27,415 nucleotides of DNA from Candidatus Saccharibacteria bacterium UBA1949 (GCA_002336735.1 DDER01000013.1:1-27415); one strand, 5' to 3'; positions 1-8,595 are shown, counted from the first letter of the stretch. Notes: generated by a model not told the origin, from the sequence alone. Numbers and translations: made by a program.

Positions 1-915
1 TGTTTCGATTGCTTTGATCCTATTCTCATATTCTTCTTTTGGCATTTTTTTTATATAGTTCAAAACCTCTTCGTCATTCGCAAAATGCTTCCTGTCAATG
101 AAACACTCATTAGGGATATAGTCAGCCACATTGTCAGCACCCCAATATATCGGTATGGACTTAGCTAGGAAAATGTCAAAGATCTTTTCTGATATGTAAC
201 CATTTTGATGTGTTATCGAATCATACGAAATAACAAACTTGTAGTTGGTAATTGTATCTAGTTTTTTATCTCTATCTAACACGCCTTTGGGTTTAATTTC
301 AGCAGGCCAATAGTCTCCATATAAGTCAAAGTCGTCTGGACACCTCTTTGAAAAGAATCTCGCTACTTCCTCTCTTGCTGTATATAGTTCTGATGGCCAT
401 TTCTTGATGGGGATTTTACTGGCCCGATTATTTGCAACCATGCAAAGTAACTTTCGTGCGTCGAAGTCACCTTTGTATACTCTTTCTTTTTCATGGTAAT
501 CGCCAACAACCCCTTTGATAATAGACTTACCGTTTACAACATTGTCATTGTATGTCATGACAGTACATAATTTCGACAATATCTTAAGGCCTTTGTCGGA
601 GTGGATCCTAATCATTGCAGATGGCGGCTCATAGTCAATGTGCAGAGTCCGGCCTAGCTTACCGGCTTTCCAGATATTCCAAAAATGACGAACGTTTTGA
701 AAATATGTATTGTCAAATGACAGTATGTAATCACTATCCTCTATCTTGTTGATGTCATAGGTGGCTAGAGAGTGCCCATCTTTTTCGAGCTTATCCTTTA
801 GGATATTGGTCCAGCGCCGCTTGTATTTATCAGCGAAGGCTAGGTTCTTCACCTCATACCCATAGTAAGGTATGTAGCATATCTTTAGCTTTTTACCCTT
901 TATCGCTTGTGCCAT
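1..915 (-). CDS. GT10-family (alpha-1,3-fucosyltransferase-like) glycosyltransferase, 3' end cut by window edge
   Basis: A minus-strand frame of 305 codons runs open from an ATG at 915 to the left edge, so the C-terminus is missing. The protein begins MAQAIKGKKLKICYIPYYGY. Its second half has the GT10 donor-binding pattern: a Cys-Pro-Asp-Asp-Phe-Asp-Leu-Tyr-Gly segment near residue 190, then KFVISYDSITHQNGYISEKI (codons 226-245), continuing into FDIFLAKSIPIYWGADN and YIPNECFID. This matches the family pattern 'YKF..aFENS...yiTEKi..a...g.iPvy.G'. The start overlaps the capG stop by 16 nt, so it is the last visible gene of the capE-F-G operon and probably translationally coupled. Family members transfer L-fucose from GDP-fucose to an acceptor sugar. 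Here the upstream genes make UDP-L-FucNAc instead, so the true donor is open. Family assignment is confident; substrate is not. Confidence 0.85.
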   Translation of the reverse strand, partial: MAQAIKGKKLKICYIPYYGYEVKNLAFADKYKRRWTNILKDKLEKDGHSLATYDINKIEDSDYILSFDNTYFQNVRHFWNIWKAGKLGRTLHIDYEPPSAMIRIHSDKGLKILSKLCTVMTYNDNVVNGKSIIKGVVGDYHEKERVYKGDFDARKLLCMVANNRASKIPIKKWPSELYTAREEVARFFSKRCPDDFDLYGDYWPAEIKPKGVLDRDKKLDTITNYKFVISYDSITHQNGYISEKIFDIFLAKSIPIYWGADNVADYIPNECFIDRKHFANDEEVLNYIKKMPKEEYENRIKAIET

Positions 916-2024
916 GTTCGTGAATTGATTATCGGTATGTAGCTCTGGATAATTCTTAGTACTTTGTCAGACACATTTATGTCTTCATAGTTGGGCACCC
1001 TGATCTCATCTGTCTTATCGTTTGTACCGACCGCAATGTCGATGGCCGCAAACATACTATCCTGTTCAATTCCACCCAATATGAGAGTGCCGGCATCTAG
1101 CCCCTCCGGGCGCTCCTGAGAGGTTCGCACTGATACCGCCGGAAAATGCTGGATGGTAGCTTCTTCGCATATGGTCCCGCTGTCCGAGAGTGTACAGTAC
1201 GCGTTTTTTTGCAGTTTATTGTAGTCAAAGAATCCCATAGCTGGCATATTGGTAATCAATGAATTAAATTCTATACCCTCAGACTCGATCCTTTTTTGGG
1301 TCCTAGGGTGTGTTGAGAAAATTATCGGCATATTATATTTTCCGGCTACGGCATTGAGGGTGCTACACACGGTCTGAAAATTATTACCAATGTCTAGATT
1401 TTCTTCACGATGCAAACTGACAACAAAGTAGTTACCAGCCTCGATATTTAGTTTACGTAGAATTTCTGATTGGTCAATTTTTGTAGTGTATTTATATATA
1501 ACCTCTGTCATCGGCGATCCCGTTACAAACACCTCATCTTTTGTCTTACCCTCAGTTATCAGGTATTGTTTGGCGTTGTTTGAGTATGCCATATTGATAT
1601 CACTTAGATGGTCCACGACCCTGCGGTTGATTTCTTCTGGCGTATTAAAGTCGAAGCAGCGATTTCCAGCCTCCATGTGAAATATTGGTATCTTGAGGCG
1701 CTTAGCCGAATAGGCCGAAAGACAACTATTAGTGTCGCCAAGCACCAAAAGTGCATCTGGCTTTTCCTGCACCATCACGTCATACGTCTTAGAGATAATA
1801 TTACCGACCGTCTCGCCAAGTGTTTCTCCCGGGGCGCCCAGATAATGATCTGGCGCCCTTAGTTCTAATTCATCAAAAAATACTTGATTGAGGTTGTGGT
1901 CATAGTTCTGGCCAGTATGCACTAAAACAAGTTCGAAGTATTGGTCCACTTTTTTGATAGTCTCTGCCAAGCGTATGATTTCCGGCCTGGTACCTACCAC
2001 GACCATTATTTTTTTTCTGGCCAT
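900..2024 (-). CDS. capG: CapG/FnlC-type UDP-sugar 2-epimerase (UDP-L-FucNAc synthesis, last step)
   Basis: 374 residues, the usual length for the non-hydrolysing UDP-GlcNAc 2-epimerase fold (WecB superfamily). Visible family motifs are GTRPEIIR at residues 11-18, HTGQNYD at 36-42, GDTNS at 96-100, HMEAGNRC at 116-123, PEEINRR at 129-135 and a HREEN segment after residue 200. The Asn-Arg-Cys after MEAG and the neighbours capF and capE point to the CapG/FnlC branch. That branch converts UDP-N-acetyl-L-talosamine-type intermediates to UDP-N-acetyl-L-fucosamine, rather than the ManNAc-making WecB branch. The ATG overlaps the capF stop by one base (TAATG), so the pair is translationally coupled. 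The enzyme is cytoplasmic. A plain WecB (UDP-ManNAc) function is the main alternative, but the gene context argues against it. Confidence 0.9.
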   Translation of the reverse strand: MARKKIMVVVGTRPEIIRLAETIKKVDQYFELVLVHTGQNYDHNLNQVFFDELELRAPDHYLGAPGETLGETVGNIISKTYDVMVQEKPDALLVLGDTNSCLSAYSAKRLKIPIFHMEAGNRCFDFNTPEEINRRVVDHLSDINMAYSNNAKQYLITEGKTKDEVFVTGSPMTEVIYKYTTKIDQSEILRKLNIEAGNYFVVSLHREENLDIGNNFQTVCSTLNAVAGKYNMPIIFSTHPRTQKRIESEGIEFNSLITNMPAMGFFDYNKLQKNAYCTLSDSGTICEEATIQHFPAVSVRTSQERPEGLDAGTLILGGIEQDSMFAAIDIAVGTNDKTDEIRVPNYEDINVSDKVLRIIQSYIPIINSRTWHKR

Positions 2025-3172
2025 TACTTATCTGACTCCCCGGCTAAGCTCTTGGCACCGCTACTCACGACTTTTTTCGCGTATGTGTCGGGAAAGTTCT
2101 TGTCGAAAAGCTCATTTCCCCATAGAACCATAATCATGTCGCTGTCACCAATATTTTTTATGTTGTGTATATATCCGGGAGGTATAGTCACGATCTTGAT
2201 CTCTGTCTCATCTACTTCAAATGTGTAGTTATCAGAGTCATCAAGTATATTAGTGAACCCTATTCTCGCCTTGCCTCTCACCACGATGAACTTCTCAATT
2301 TTTGTGTGGTGGTAGTGCTGTCCGCGAATCACCCCCGGCTTCGTTGTTGATATTGATATCTGACCAGCCTGATGTGTACGAATAAGCTCTGTGAAGTCAC
2401 CTCGATCATCGCGATTCTTGGTCGTCGTTGCAACAAGTGCCTTGAGTGGTAAGTACGTGACGAAAGTAGCATGTAGTTTCTTGATGAAATCATCGCCCGT
2501 TGCAGGCACGTATATGCTTTGTGATTCGGCCCTAAACTGCGCGAGAGTGTCTGCGACATAGCCAAGTGAAACGGTATATCTTGGCGTAATGTAACAATAA
2601 TCCCCCTGACGCTCAGTAGGTTTGTTGCCGCTTATGATCCTTTTAAACTCGTATGCGATGTCATCTATATAGATCAGTTCTATTTCTTTAGTCCTGTCTT
2701 CTATAGTTATTTCTTGATCCGTCGCTATGTTGTTGCAAAATGTCGCAACGACTGAGTTATAGTTTGGACGACACCATTTACCGAAAACGTTGTGAAACCT
2801 ATATACAATCGACCCATTACCATACTCTAGTATGGCGTCTTCGGCTTGTTTTTTGCTTTTTCCATAGTCATTGTCTAACTCCGCGTGTATAGTAGATGCA
2901 AACAGTATGGGAATCTTGAGGTTCTTAGTTTTTAGTAAGTTTACGAGTTGTTGTGTAAGTTCCGCATTGCCTACATAAAACTCTTTCGCTTGGTCTGGTC
3001 TATTTACCCCAGCAAGATGAATGATGTAGTCTGTATCTTCTATATTTTTTTCAATATCCGAGAAGTCAGTATCTTTATCAAATTCTACAATCTCGACACT
3101 ATCCATCTCCCGGAAGTGAACTGCCAAGTTCTTACCTATAAATCCCTTTGATCCCGTTATCAGCAGCTTCAT
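2024..3172 (-). CDS. capF: CapF/FnlB bifunctional UDP-sugar epimerase/reductase (SDR + cupin)
   Basis: 382 residues. The N-terminal half is a short-chain dehydrogenase: nucleotide-binding GSKGFIG at 7-13, a Ser/Thr-containing FAST segment at 91-94, and the Tyr103-x3-Lys107 catalytic pair in YGKSK. The C-terminal part from about 245 is a cupin with metal-binding-type residues His286, His288, His289, Glu293 and His336. This SDR-plus-cupin fusion is diagnostic for CapF, in which the cupin epimerises C3 of the 4-keto sugar from CapE and the SDR domain reduces it with NADPH. It starts 7 nt after the capE stop and overlaps capG by one base. All catalytic residues expected from the family appear present, so it should be active. 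Confidence 0.93.
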   Translation of the reverse strand: MKLLITGSKGFIGKNLAVHFREMDSVEIVEFDKDTDFSDIEKNIEDTDYIIHLAGVNRPDQAKEFYVGNAELTQQLVNLLKTKNLKIPILFASTIHAELDNDYGKSKKQAEDAILEYGNGSIVYRFHNVFGKWCRPNYNSVVATFCNNIATDQEITIEDRTKEIELIYIDDIAYEFKRIISGNKPTERQGDYCYITPRYTVSLGYVADTLAQFRAESQSIYVPATGDDFIKKLHATFVTYLPLKALVATTTKNRDDRGDFTELIRTHQAGQISISTTKPGVIRGQHYHHTKIEKFIVVRGKARIGFTNILDDSDNYTFEVDETEIKIVTIPPGYIHNIKNIGDSDMIMVLWGNELFDKNFPDTYAKKVVSSGAKSLAGESDK

Positions 3173-3179
3173 ATAAACC

Positions 3180-4184
3180 TTATGCCTTGAATTGCTCTAA
3201 TTTTTTAAGCAACGTTTTCATACCCTCAACATCAAGCCTGGTAGTGTTATGAGAGTTGTATTCATCCACCCTAGATAAGTTATCATTGCCTATGTTTTCG
3301 AATTTCTGATAATTAAGGTTTCTACTATCTGTGGGTATGCAGAAATAATCACCCTCATCTTCCGCACATAGCATCTCTTCTTTTGTTACCAATACCTCGT
3401 AAAGCTTTTCACCGTGGCGAGTACCGATGTTTTGTATTTTCACATCAGACTGTTTCAGTTCTTTTATCGCCTTTGCTAGCACATCAATTGTGGCGGCGGG
3501 AGCTTTTTGTACAAAAAGATCGCCTTGCCGACCGTTTTTAAAGGCATACAGCACTAACTCTACGGCATCCTCCAGAGTCATCATAAAACGCGTCATGTCT
3601 GGGTTGGTAATACTGAGTGGTTTACCGTTTGCTATTTGGTCAAGAAACAGGGGTATCACAGACCCACGAGATGCCATAACATTCCCATAACGAGTCCTAC
3701 ATATAACGGTTCGTCCTTCTGCCAGGTCGCGGCCCTTGGCTACGGCTACTTTCTCCATCATCGCCTTGCTCATGCCCATGGCGTTAATCGGATAGGCAGC
3801 CTTATCAGTAGATAGCACGATGACCTTTTTGACATTATAGTTTATGGCCGATTGTAGCACGTTCTCCGTACCAAGCACGTTGGTTCTGACCGCCTGAATA
3901 GGGAAGAATTCGCAGGATGGCACCTGCTTAAGGGCGGCGGCGTGAAAGATATAATCTACACCTTCCATCACGTCATTCACGCTTCGGATATCACGCACGT
4001 CACCAATATAGAATTTTATTTTATCGTTTTTGTATTTAATACGCATGTCTTCTTGTTTCTTTTCATCACGCGAGAATATTCTAATCTCTTTTATATCGAT
4101 ATCTTCCCCTAGAAACCTATCTAGAACAGCATTTCCAAAAGAACCGGTTCCCCCTGTAATAAGAAGTGTTTTATCCTTAAACAT
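3180..4184 (-). CDS. capE: CapE/FnlA UDP-N-acetylglucosamine 4,6-dehydratase (inverting)
   Basis: 334 residues, a little shorter than typical CapE/FnlA. An extended SDR with GGTGSFG at 11-17, a conserved STDKA segment, and AMGMSKAMMEK, where Met stands in place of the usual catalytic Tyr of Tyr-x3-Lys. That substitution is typical of CapE-type inverting dehydratases. It catalyses the first committed step from UDP-GlcNAc toward UDP-L-FucNAc. A strong Shine-Dalgarno (GGAGG) lies just upstream of the ATG at 4184. It is the first gene of the capE-F-G-GT10 set and has its own -10-like TATAAT upstream, separate from the wzm-wzt genes. An FlaA1/PseB-like enzyme (pseudaminic acid route) is a close relative; the capF and capG neighbours decide for the FucNAc route. 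Confidence 0.92.
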   Translation of the reverse strand: MFKDKTLLITGGTGSFGNAVLDRFLGEDIDIKEIRIFSRDEKKQEDMRIKYKNDKIKFYIGDVRDIRSVNDVMEGVDYIFHAAALKQVPSCEFFPIQAVRTNVLGTENVLQSAINYNVKKVIVLSTDKAAYPINAMGMSKAMMEKVAVAKGRDLAEGRTVICRTRYGNVMASRGSVIPLFLDQIANGKPLSITNPDMTRFMMTLEDAVELVLYAFKNGRQGDLFVQKAPAATIDVLAKAIKELKQSDVKIQNIGTRHGEKLYEVLVTKEEMLCAEDEGDYFCIPTDSRNLNYQKFENIGNDNLSRVDEYNSHNTTRLDVEGMKTLLKKLEQFKA

Positions 4185-4231
4185 TTATCCTCCGTCATGA
4201 CACATTTGTCAGTATTTCATTGAATGATCTT

Positions 4232-4237
4232 ATTATA
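4232..4237 (-). promoter_or_regulatory. Putative -10 element for the capE-F-G operon
   Basis: Perfect TATAAT on the minus strand, 47 nt upstream of the capE ATG, in the 105-nt gap between wzt and capE. The hexamer 17 nt upstream reads TGTTAA, a poor -35, so the call rests on the -10 alone. The leader between it and the ATG carries the GGAGG ribosome-binding site. A T-tract (six T) follows the wzt stop on the same strand, but I see no convincing stem before it. Confidence 0.45.
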
Positions 4238-4289
4238 CAGCTTTTTTATATCAGTTAACATACTCTTTCAATGAAAAAAGCACTTGTAG

Positions 4290-5444
4290 TCACTTCTTTT
4301 TGGGAATAGTATATTTGTACTTCATCCTAGCAAGCCCCCCGACTGTTTGGCTGTAGTCATGATAAATAGAAAAACTGGTTATTTTGTCTTGAGCATCGAC
4401 AAAATTACCATCTAGGTCTTTGATCGCGGCCGCTAGGTAGTAATCTCCGTGACCCAAGCTTAGTTCAACATCATAGTTGATACTGTTGCCCGTTATTTTC
4501 GTCATACCGGTATTGGTACTAAAAAGATGTTCTCCATTCACTCCGCTTATCGACACCCCCACCCATGCCACCCCTTGACTGATCGGCCAATGCAAAGTAA
4601 TTTTCATTGTCTCGCCTATTCTGTATGCAGGCTTATTTCCGGCAATACTGATTAGTTTTTTTGCGAGTTTGTTGGTATTATCTTGACCAGGCGCAGCGCC
4701 ACTGGTGAGGTTGCTCTTTTGATATGCTTCGGCAACTTTTTTAACATCCCCAATAGTAACCACTTTTCCATTCTCTAACATAAGAGCCCGGCTGCATAGC
4801 ATTGTGACTGTTTCCATGCTATGAGTAACTAGCACAACGGTCTGTTTATTATCTCTATACTCACGAAATACTGCCATACACTTCTTCTGAAACGCCTCGT
4901 CGCCCACGGCAAGTACTTCGTCAAAAATTAATATGTCGTTTTTTGCTTTGATGGCTATTGAAAATGCAAGCCTAACCTGCATGCCTGAGGAATAATTCTT
5001 GAGTTTTTTATCCATATGCTCTTCAATTTCAGCAAATTCGACAATCTCATCATACATGGCCTCCATCTGGCTCCTTGTGTAGCCTAGTAGGGCACCATTG
5101 AGAAACACGTTGTCCCGACCAGAGAGTTCGTAATTAAAACCTACTCCAAGCTCAATGAATGGCGTAAGCCCACCACTCATTTCAATACTCCCGCTTGCCG
5201 GCACATATACCCCCGCCATCAACTTGAGGAGGGTGCTTTTCCCCGACCCATTTCGACCAACTATGCCAAAAAATTCTCCTTTGTAGATATCGAAGCTTAC
5301 ACCATTGAGGACTTTCTGCGTCGTCACATTATTCTTGCGCACGATGTTTACCGCAGCTTGCTTCAGAGACGTGTTCTTGTGTTGAGGTAGTATAAAGTTT
5401 TTATGAATATTTTTAACTGAAATTGCAATTTCTCTTTCTTGCAT
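4290..5444 (-). CDS. wzt: Polysaccharide ABC exporter ATPase Wzt with C-terminal carbohydrate-binding-like domain
   Basis: 384 residues. The nucleotide-binding domain has Walker A GRNGSGKST at 63-71, signature YSSGMQ at 151-156, Walker B ILIFDE at 171-176 and switch His208. The ELGVGF and NGALLGY segments are typical of Wzt/TagH/RfbE ATPases. About 140 residues follow the ATPase domain (from about 245) with a beta-rich composition resembling Wzt_C domains, which recognise the exported glycan. The ATG is preceded by a strong AGGAGG site inside the last codons of wzm, whose stop is 2 nt upstream, so the two are co-translated. Together with Wzm it would export an undecaprenyl-linked polysaccharide across the cytoplasmic membrane. 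The presence of a C-terminal domain suggests the substrate carries a specific terminal mark. Confidence 0.92.
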   Translation of the reverse strand: MQEREIAISVKNIHKNFILPQHKNTSLKQAAVNIVRKNNVTTQKVLNGVSFDIYKGEFFGIVGRNGSGKSTLLKLMAGVYVPASGSIEMSGGLTPFIELGVGFNYELSGRDNVFLNGALLGYTRSQMEAMYDEIVEFAEIEEHMDKKLKNYSSGMQVRLAFSIAIKAKNDILIFDEVLAVGDEAFQKKCMAVFREYRDNKQTVVLVTHSMETVTMLCSRALMLENGKVVTIGDVKKVAEAYQKSNLTSGAAPGQDNTNKLAKKLISIAGNKPAYRIGETMKITLHWPISQGVAWVGVSISGVNGEHLFSTNTGMTKITGNSINYDVELSLGHGDYYLAAAIKDLDGNFVDAQDKITSFSIYHDYSQTVGGLARMKYKYTIPKKK

Positions 5445-5446
5445 AC

Positions 5447-6244
5447 CTATACCTCCTCCGCGAAGTATTTGGATCGAGACCTAAAGAAATAAAATCCGAA
5501 CAGACAAACAAGCGTTATGAGAATGAACGGGAAAAGTTTTATAGCAAGATTATCTACACTGTTCCATATTGTTATATTATTAGCACCCGCTATAAGCAAA
5601 GCTCGAGCATCTTGGAGTATCTGAACAACTGGATTAAGGAAAAACCAGTCTCTATGTATTTCAGGCACAGCCTGCATCGGTATAATCACCATACTCGCAT
5701 AAAATCCTGCTTGTAAAAATACTTCCCAGATATAGGTAATGTCTCGAAATTTTACATAAAGTGCTGACAACCCAAACGCAACCCCTAACGAGAAGATGTG
5801 GAATTCAAATATTACAACAGGCATGAGCAACCAAGATAAACTTGGGTGAACACCATTCAAAGAAGCAAAAATAATGACAACAACCAGACTGAGACTAAGA
5901 TTGATCATTGCTGATATAGAACTTGCTAGCACAACCAGGTATCTCGGAATGCTTATTTTACGGATCAAGTCTCCGTGGGCCACAATTGACGTGGCTCCGA
6001 TCATTGTTGTCTCTGAAAAAAAGTTCCATAAAACAATCCCTATCAGAAGACTAATACCGTAATGCGGGATATCCTTGCCTATTGGGGCAATATAGGTAAA
6101 TAAGATATATAATACCGCAAACATAAAAAGCGGCTTTAAAATAGCCCACAGGTACCCTAGTACTGATCCTTGATACCTAACCTTAAAATCGGTTCTAACC
6201 ATCTCGCTCAATATTGCGCGATTTCGTGAATGTAAATATCTCAT
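5447..6244 (-). CDS. wzm: Polysaccharide ABC exporter permease Wzm (ABC-2 type)
   Basis: 265 residues with the ABC-2 permease pattern. There is an amphipathic N-terminus containing RTDFKVRYQGSVLGYLWAIL, then about six hydrophobic segments, ending in a basic tail (RSRSKYFAEEV). The RYQGSxLGxxWxxLxPL motif is characteristic of Wzm/TagG/KpsM permeases. It forms the transmembrane half of the exporter with the next gene. The start at 6244 is supported by a perfect extended -10 (TGGTATAAT) only 8 nt upstream. That leaves almost no leader and no Shine-Dalgarno, so the transcript is probably leaderless or nearly so. Confidence 0.92.
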   Translation of the reverse strand: MRYLHSRNRAILSEMVRTDFKVRYQGSVLGYLWAILKPLFMFAVLYILFTYIAPIGKDIPHYGISLLIGIVLWNFFSETTMIGATSIVAHGDLIRKISIPRYLVVLASSISAMINLSLSLVVVIIFASLNGVHPSLSWLLMPVVIFEFHIFSLGVAFGLSALYVKFRDITYIWEVFLQAGFYASMVIIPMQAVPEIHRDWFFLNPVVQILQDARALLIAGANNITIWNSVDNLAIKLFPFILITLVCLFGFYFFRSRSKYFAEEV

Positions 6245-6252
6245 TGCGCTTT

Positions 6253-6261
6253 ATTATACCA
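6253..6261 (-). promoter_or_regulatory. Extended -10 promoter of wzm, predicting a leaderless mRNA
   Basis: TGGTATAAT on the minus strand, a perfect extended -10 (TGn plus TATAAT). It ends 8 nt before the wzm ATG, so transcription would start at or within a few bases of the start codon. The hexamer at the usual -35 spacing does not resemble TTGACA, which fits an extended -10 promoter. It sits back to back with the promoter of the plus-strand GT4 gene. Confidence 0.65.
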
Positions 6262-6303
6262 CTTATCACGGGTACTTATACCGCGCGGGGCTCAATGTTG
6301 GGA

Positions 6304-6309
6304 TATAAT
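6304..6309 (+). promoter_or_regulatory. Putative -10 element of the plus-strand glycosyltransferase operon
   Basis: TATAAT, 15 nt upstream of the chosen ATG at 6325. No good -35 or TGn extension is visible. If used, the leader would be only about 8 nt, too short for a normal Shine-Dalgarno. It faces away from the wzm promoter about 45 bp away. Confidence 0.4.
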
Positions 6310-6324
6310 ATTACACACAGGCCT

Positions 6325-7482
6325 ATGAAAAAAAATGAAAAACCAGTAGTTATACTCATACGAAATGCTTCCCCCTTCGATTTCGGCGGAGGCGAACGAT
6401 TTCCTGTATTCATATCGCAAGTGATTCGAGATCGTTATATCCCTATTATTTTGAGTCGCTCCCCAAAATTGCTTCAAAATGCCACAAACTTCGGCATCAA
6501 AACTATTCGTGGCTTATGGTGGAGCAATCAACGATGGAGTGGACTTCGACTTGTCTTTTTTCCTCTTTATATACTTTGGCAACTGTTTTTAACATTATGG
6601 TATTTTGTTGTTTTCTTACGCCTGAGACCCCGTGTTGTGCATATCCAGAGTAAAGATGACTTCATCGCCGCGACGTTTGCTGCAAGATTTCTTGGCCAAA
6701 CCGTTATATGGACCGACCATGCAGACCTAAAGCACATCTGGCGCAACCTACGAGTATGGTACAAAAATCCTATTGGTAAATGGGTCTACCTTGCAGCGCA
6801 CTTCGTGCACGCAATCACCGTTATTAGTAAGAGCGAGCAGCGCGAAGTAACCATACACCTCCCCGAGCGCTCCGCTGTTCGATCGCGAATTCATCTCATC
6901 AACAACGGCACACCGGATGTTTACGACAACTACCCAAAGGCTCTCAGTGATATCTTTACCTTCTGCTCAACCAACCGTCTTGTGACCGACAAAGGCATTG
7001 GTGAGATGATTACTGCATTCAAACAGTTTCACTCTCTCTATCCCGCATCTCGCCTCGTGCTTGTCGGCAGTGGCCCAGAAGAGTCACTATTTCGAAAACT
7101 TGCAAGCGACACGCAAGCCATTGTGTTTGCAGGCTATCAGGCCGACCCACTTTCATATGTTGCGTCATCCCATGTCTTACTACAGCCCACATACCATGAG
7201 GGTTTCAGTATTTCTATATTAGAAGCATTTATGATGCAAAAACCAGTGATTGCGACAAGCATAGGCGGTAATCTTGAGATGATTATTAATAAAGAAACAG
7301 GCCTCTTGGTGCCGGCTCGAGATACTAATGCTCTTTGTAGCGCAATGGTGCGTCTTTATGAATCACCGAAACTACGCAAAAAGTTGGCCCTAAAAGCGCG
7401 TCGCGTCTATGCCGATAATTATATCTTTGAAGAGATTGTTAGCAATTGTTATATCCCCCTCTATGAAAGACGGATGCGCTAG
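6325..7482 (+). CDS. GT4-family glycosyltransferase
   Basis: 385 residues from the ATG at 6325 (MKKNEKPVVILIRNASPFDF). The frame stays open to an ATG at 6214, but that start would overlap the wzm start and lies upstream of the promoter-like TATAAT, so I chose the later one. The N-terminal Rossmann half contains GGGERFP and an HIQSKDD segment. The C-terminal half has NRLVTDKGIGEMI and the GT4 E-x7-E retaining-enzyme signature in EGFSISILEAF, followed by PVIATSIGG. It is a cytoplasmic or membrane-associated enzyme adding a sugar from a nucleotide donor to a lipid-linked glycan. The stop is immediately followed by the ATG of the next GT4 gene (TAGATG). The sugar cannot be read from the sequence. 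Confidence 0.9.
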   Translation: MKKNEKPVVILIRNASPFDFGGGERFPVFISQVIRDRYIPIILSRSPKLLQNATNFGIKTIRGLWWSNQRWSGLRLVFFPLYILWQLFLTLWYFVVFLRLRPRVVHIQSKDDFIAATFAARFLGQTVIWTDHADLKHIWRNLRVWYKNPIGKWVYLAAHFVHAITVISKSEQREVTIHLPERSAVRSRIHLINNGTPDVYDNYPKALSDIFTFCSTNRLVTDKGIGEMITAFKQFHSLYPASRLVLVGSGPEESLFRKLASDTQAIVFAGYQADPLSYVASSHVLLQPTYHEGFSISILEAFMMQKPVIATSIGGNLEMIINKETGLLVPARDTNALCSAMVRLYESPKLRKKLALKARRVYADNYIFEEIVSNCYIPLYERRMR

Positions 7483-8595
7483 ATGAGGGTTCGTATCGAT
7501 ATCAGCTCGCTTGCTACGCCACGACGCTCAGGTGTGGCAAATTACACCGCTCTTTTAACAGAAGCTTTTGCTGCCCGATCTGACTTACTTGTTCGAGGCT
7601 CATTTTTTAACTTTCTTAACCGTCAACCCGAACCAAATCTTAATGGTTCAATACTCCGTGAGAAATGCACCCTGTTTCCTTTACGTATATATGCCAAGTT
7701 TAGCAGTTATGACTTAGCGTGGCCGTTTGATATAGTACGTCCATCGGTAGATCTTACAATTCACCCTAATTTTGCTCGGTGGCCCACATGGCGCAGTCGA
7801 TGCGTTATGACTGTCATCCATGACCTCACATATCTCTACCGCCCAGACGCAGTAGAGACAAAAAATCTCTCTCACCTGCAAAGAGTTGTGCCACGCGCCA
7901 TCAAAAAATCAGACTTTGTGATTACTGTTTCTCAAGCAGTAAAATCGGAGATTGCAAAAGAATTTAGTATCGATAGACATAAGATTATTGTTACCGAGAT
8001 ACCGCCCTCCGCTGATTTTTTTGTCAAGAACGATCAGGAGATTCACGAACGATATCACATACCTACCAAAAACTATCTTCTGTTTGTCGGCAACCTTGAA
8101 CCACGCAAGAACTTATCAACACTCGTCAGAGCATACCGATTGCTGCCTATTGAAGTCCGTCAACAATATTCGCTTGTAATCGCAGGTGGCACAGGCTGGA
8201 AATTTGAGGAGACGCAGGCCCTTATTAATGATCCGATTGACACTGGGCACATCTGTCAGATTGGCTACGTAGACCAAGCAGATCTACCTGCACTGTTCCA
8301 GAAATCATCCCTGTTTGTTTTCCCATCATTATACGAAGGTTTTGGTATGCCTATCGTTGAGGCTCTTGCAAGCGGATGCAAAGTGGTCGCGGCAGATATA
8401 CCCGTACTCAGAGAATCGGGTGGTGACGCAGCTATCTATGCCAACCCCTATGATCCCCAAGATTTTGCCGAAAAAATCAACATAGCTCTGGGCATTCCGT
8501 TCGATAAAACTCGTGCTGACACCCAATTGAGTCAATTCTCGTGGGATAATAATGTTCAAAAAATCATCGATGCATATAACGAGTTCATAAAATGA
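7483..8595 (+). CDS. GT4-family glycosyltransferase (mannosyltransferase-like)
   Basis: 370 residues. The opening MRVRIDISSLATPRRSGVAN, a mid-protein VIHDLTYLYRPD and VGNLEPRKNLSTL, and the E-x7-E region in EGFGMPIVEALASG are typical of GT4 enzymes of the WbaZ/RfaB mannosyltransferase-like group. It starts directly after the upstream GT4 stop and its own stop overlaps the sucC start by 4 nt (ATGA), so all three are probably translated from one mRNA. The protein probably works on the same glycan as the preceding enzyme. Donor and acceptor are unknown. Confidence 0.9.
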   Translation: MRVRIDISSLATPRRSGVANYTALLTEAFAARSDLLVRGSFFNFLNRQPEPNLNGSILREKCTLFPLRIYAKFSSYDLAWPFDIVRPSVDLTIHPNFARWPTWRSRCVMTVIHDLTYLYRPDAVETKNLSHLQRVVPRAIKKSDFVITVSQAVKSEIAKEFSIDRHKIIVTEIPPSADFFVKNDQEIHERYHIPTKNYLLFVGNLEPRKNLSTLVRAYRLLPIEVRQQYSLVIAGGTGWKFEETQALINDPIDTGHICQIGYVDQADLPALFQKSSLFVFPSLYEGFGMPIVEALASGCKVVAADIPVLRESGGDAAIYANPYDPQDFAEKINIALGIPFDKTRADTQLSQFSWDNNVQKIIDAYNEFIK

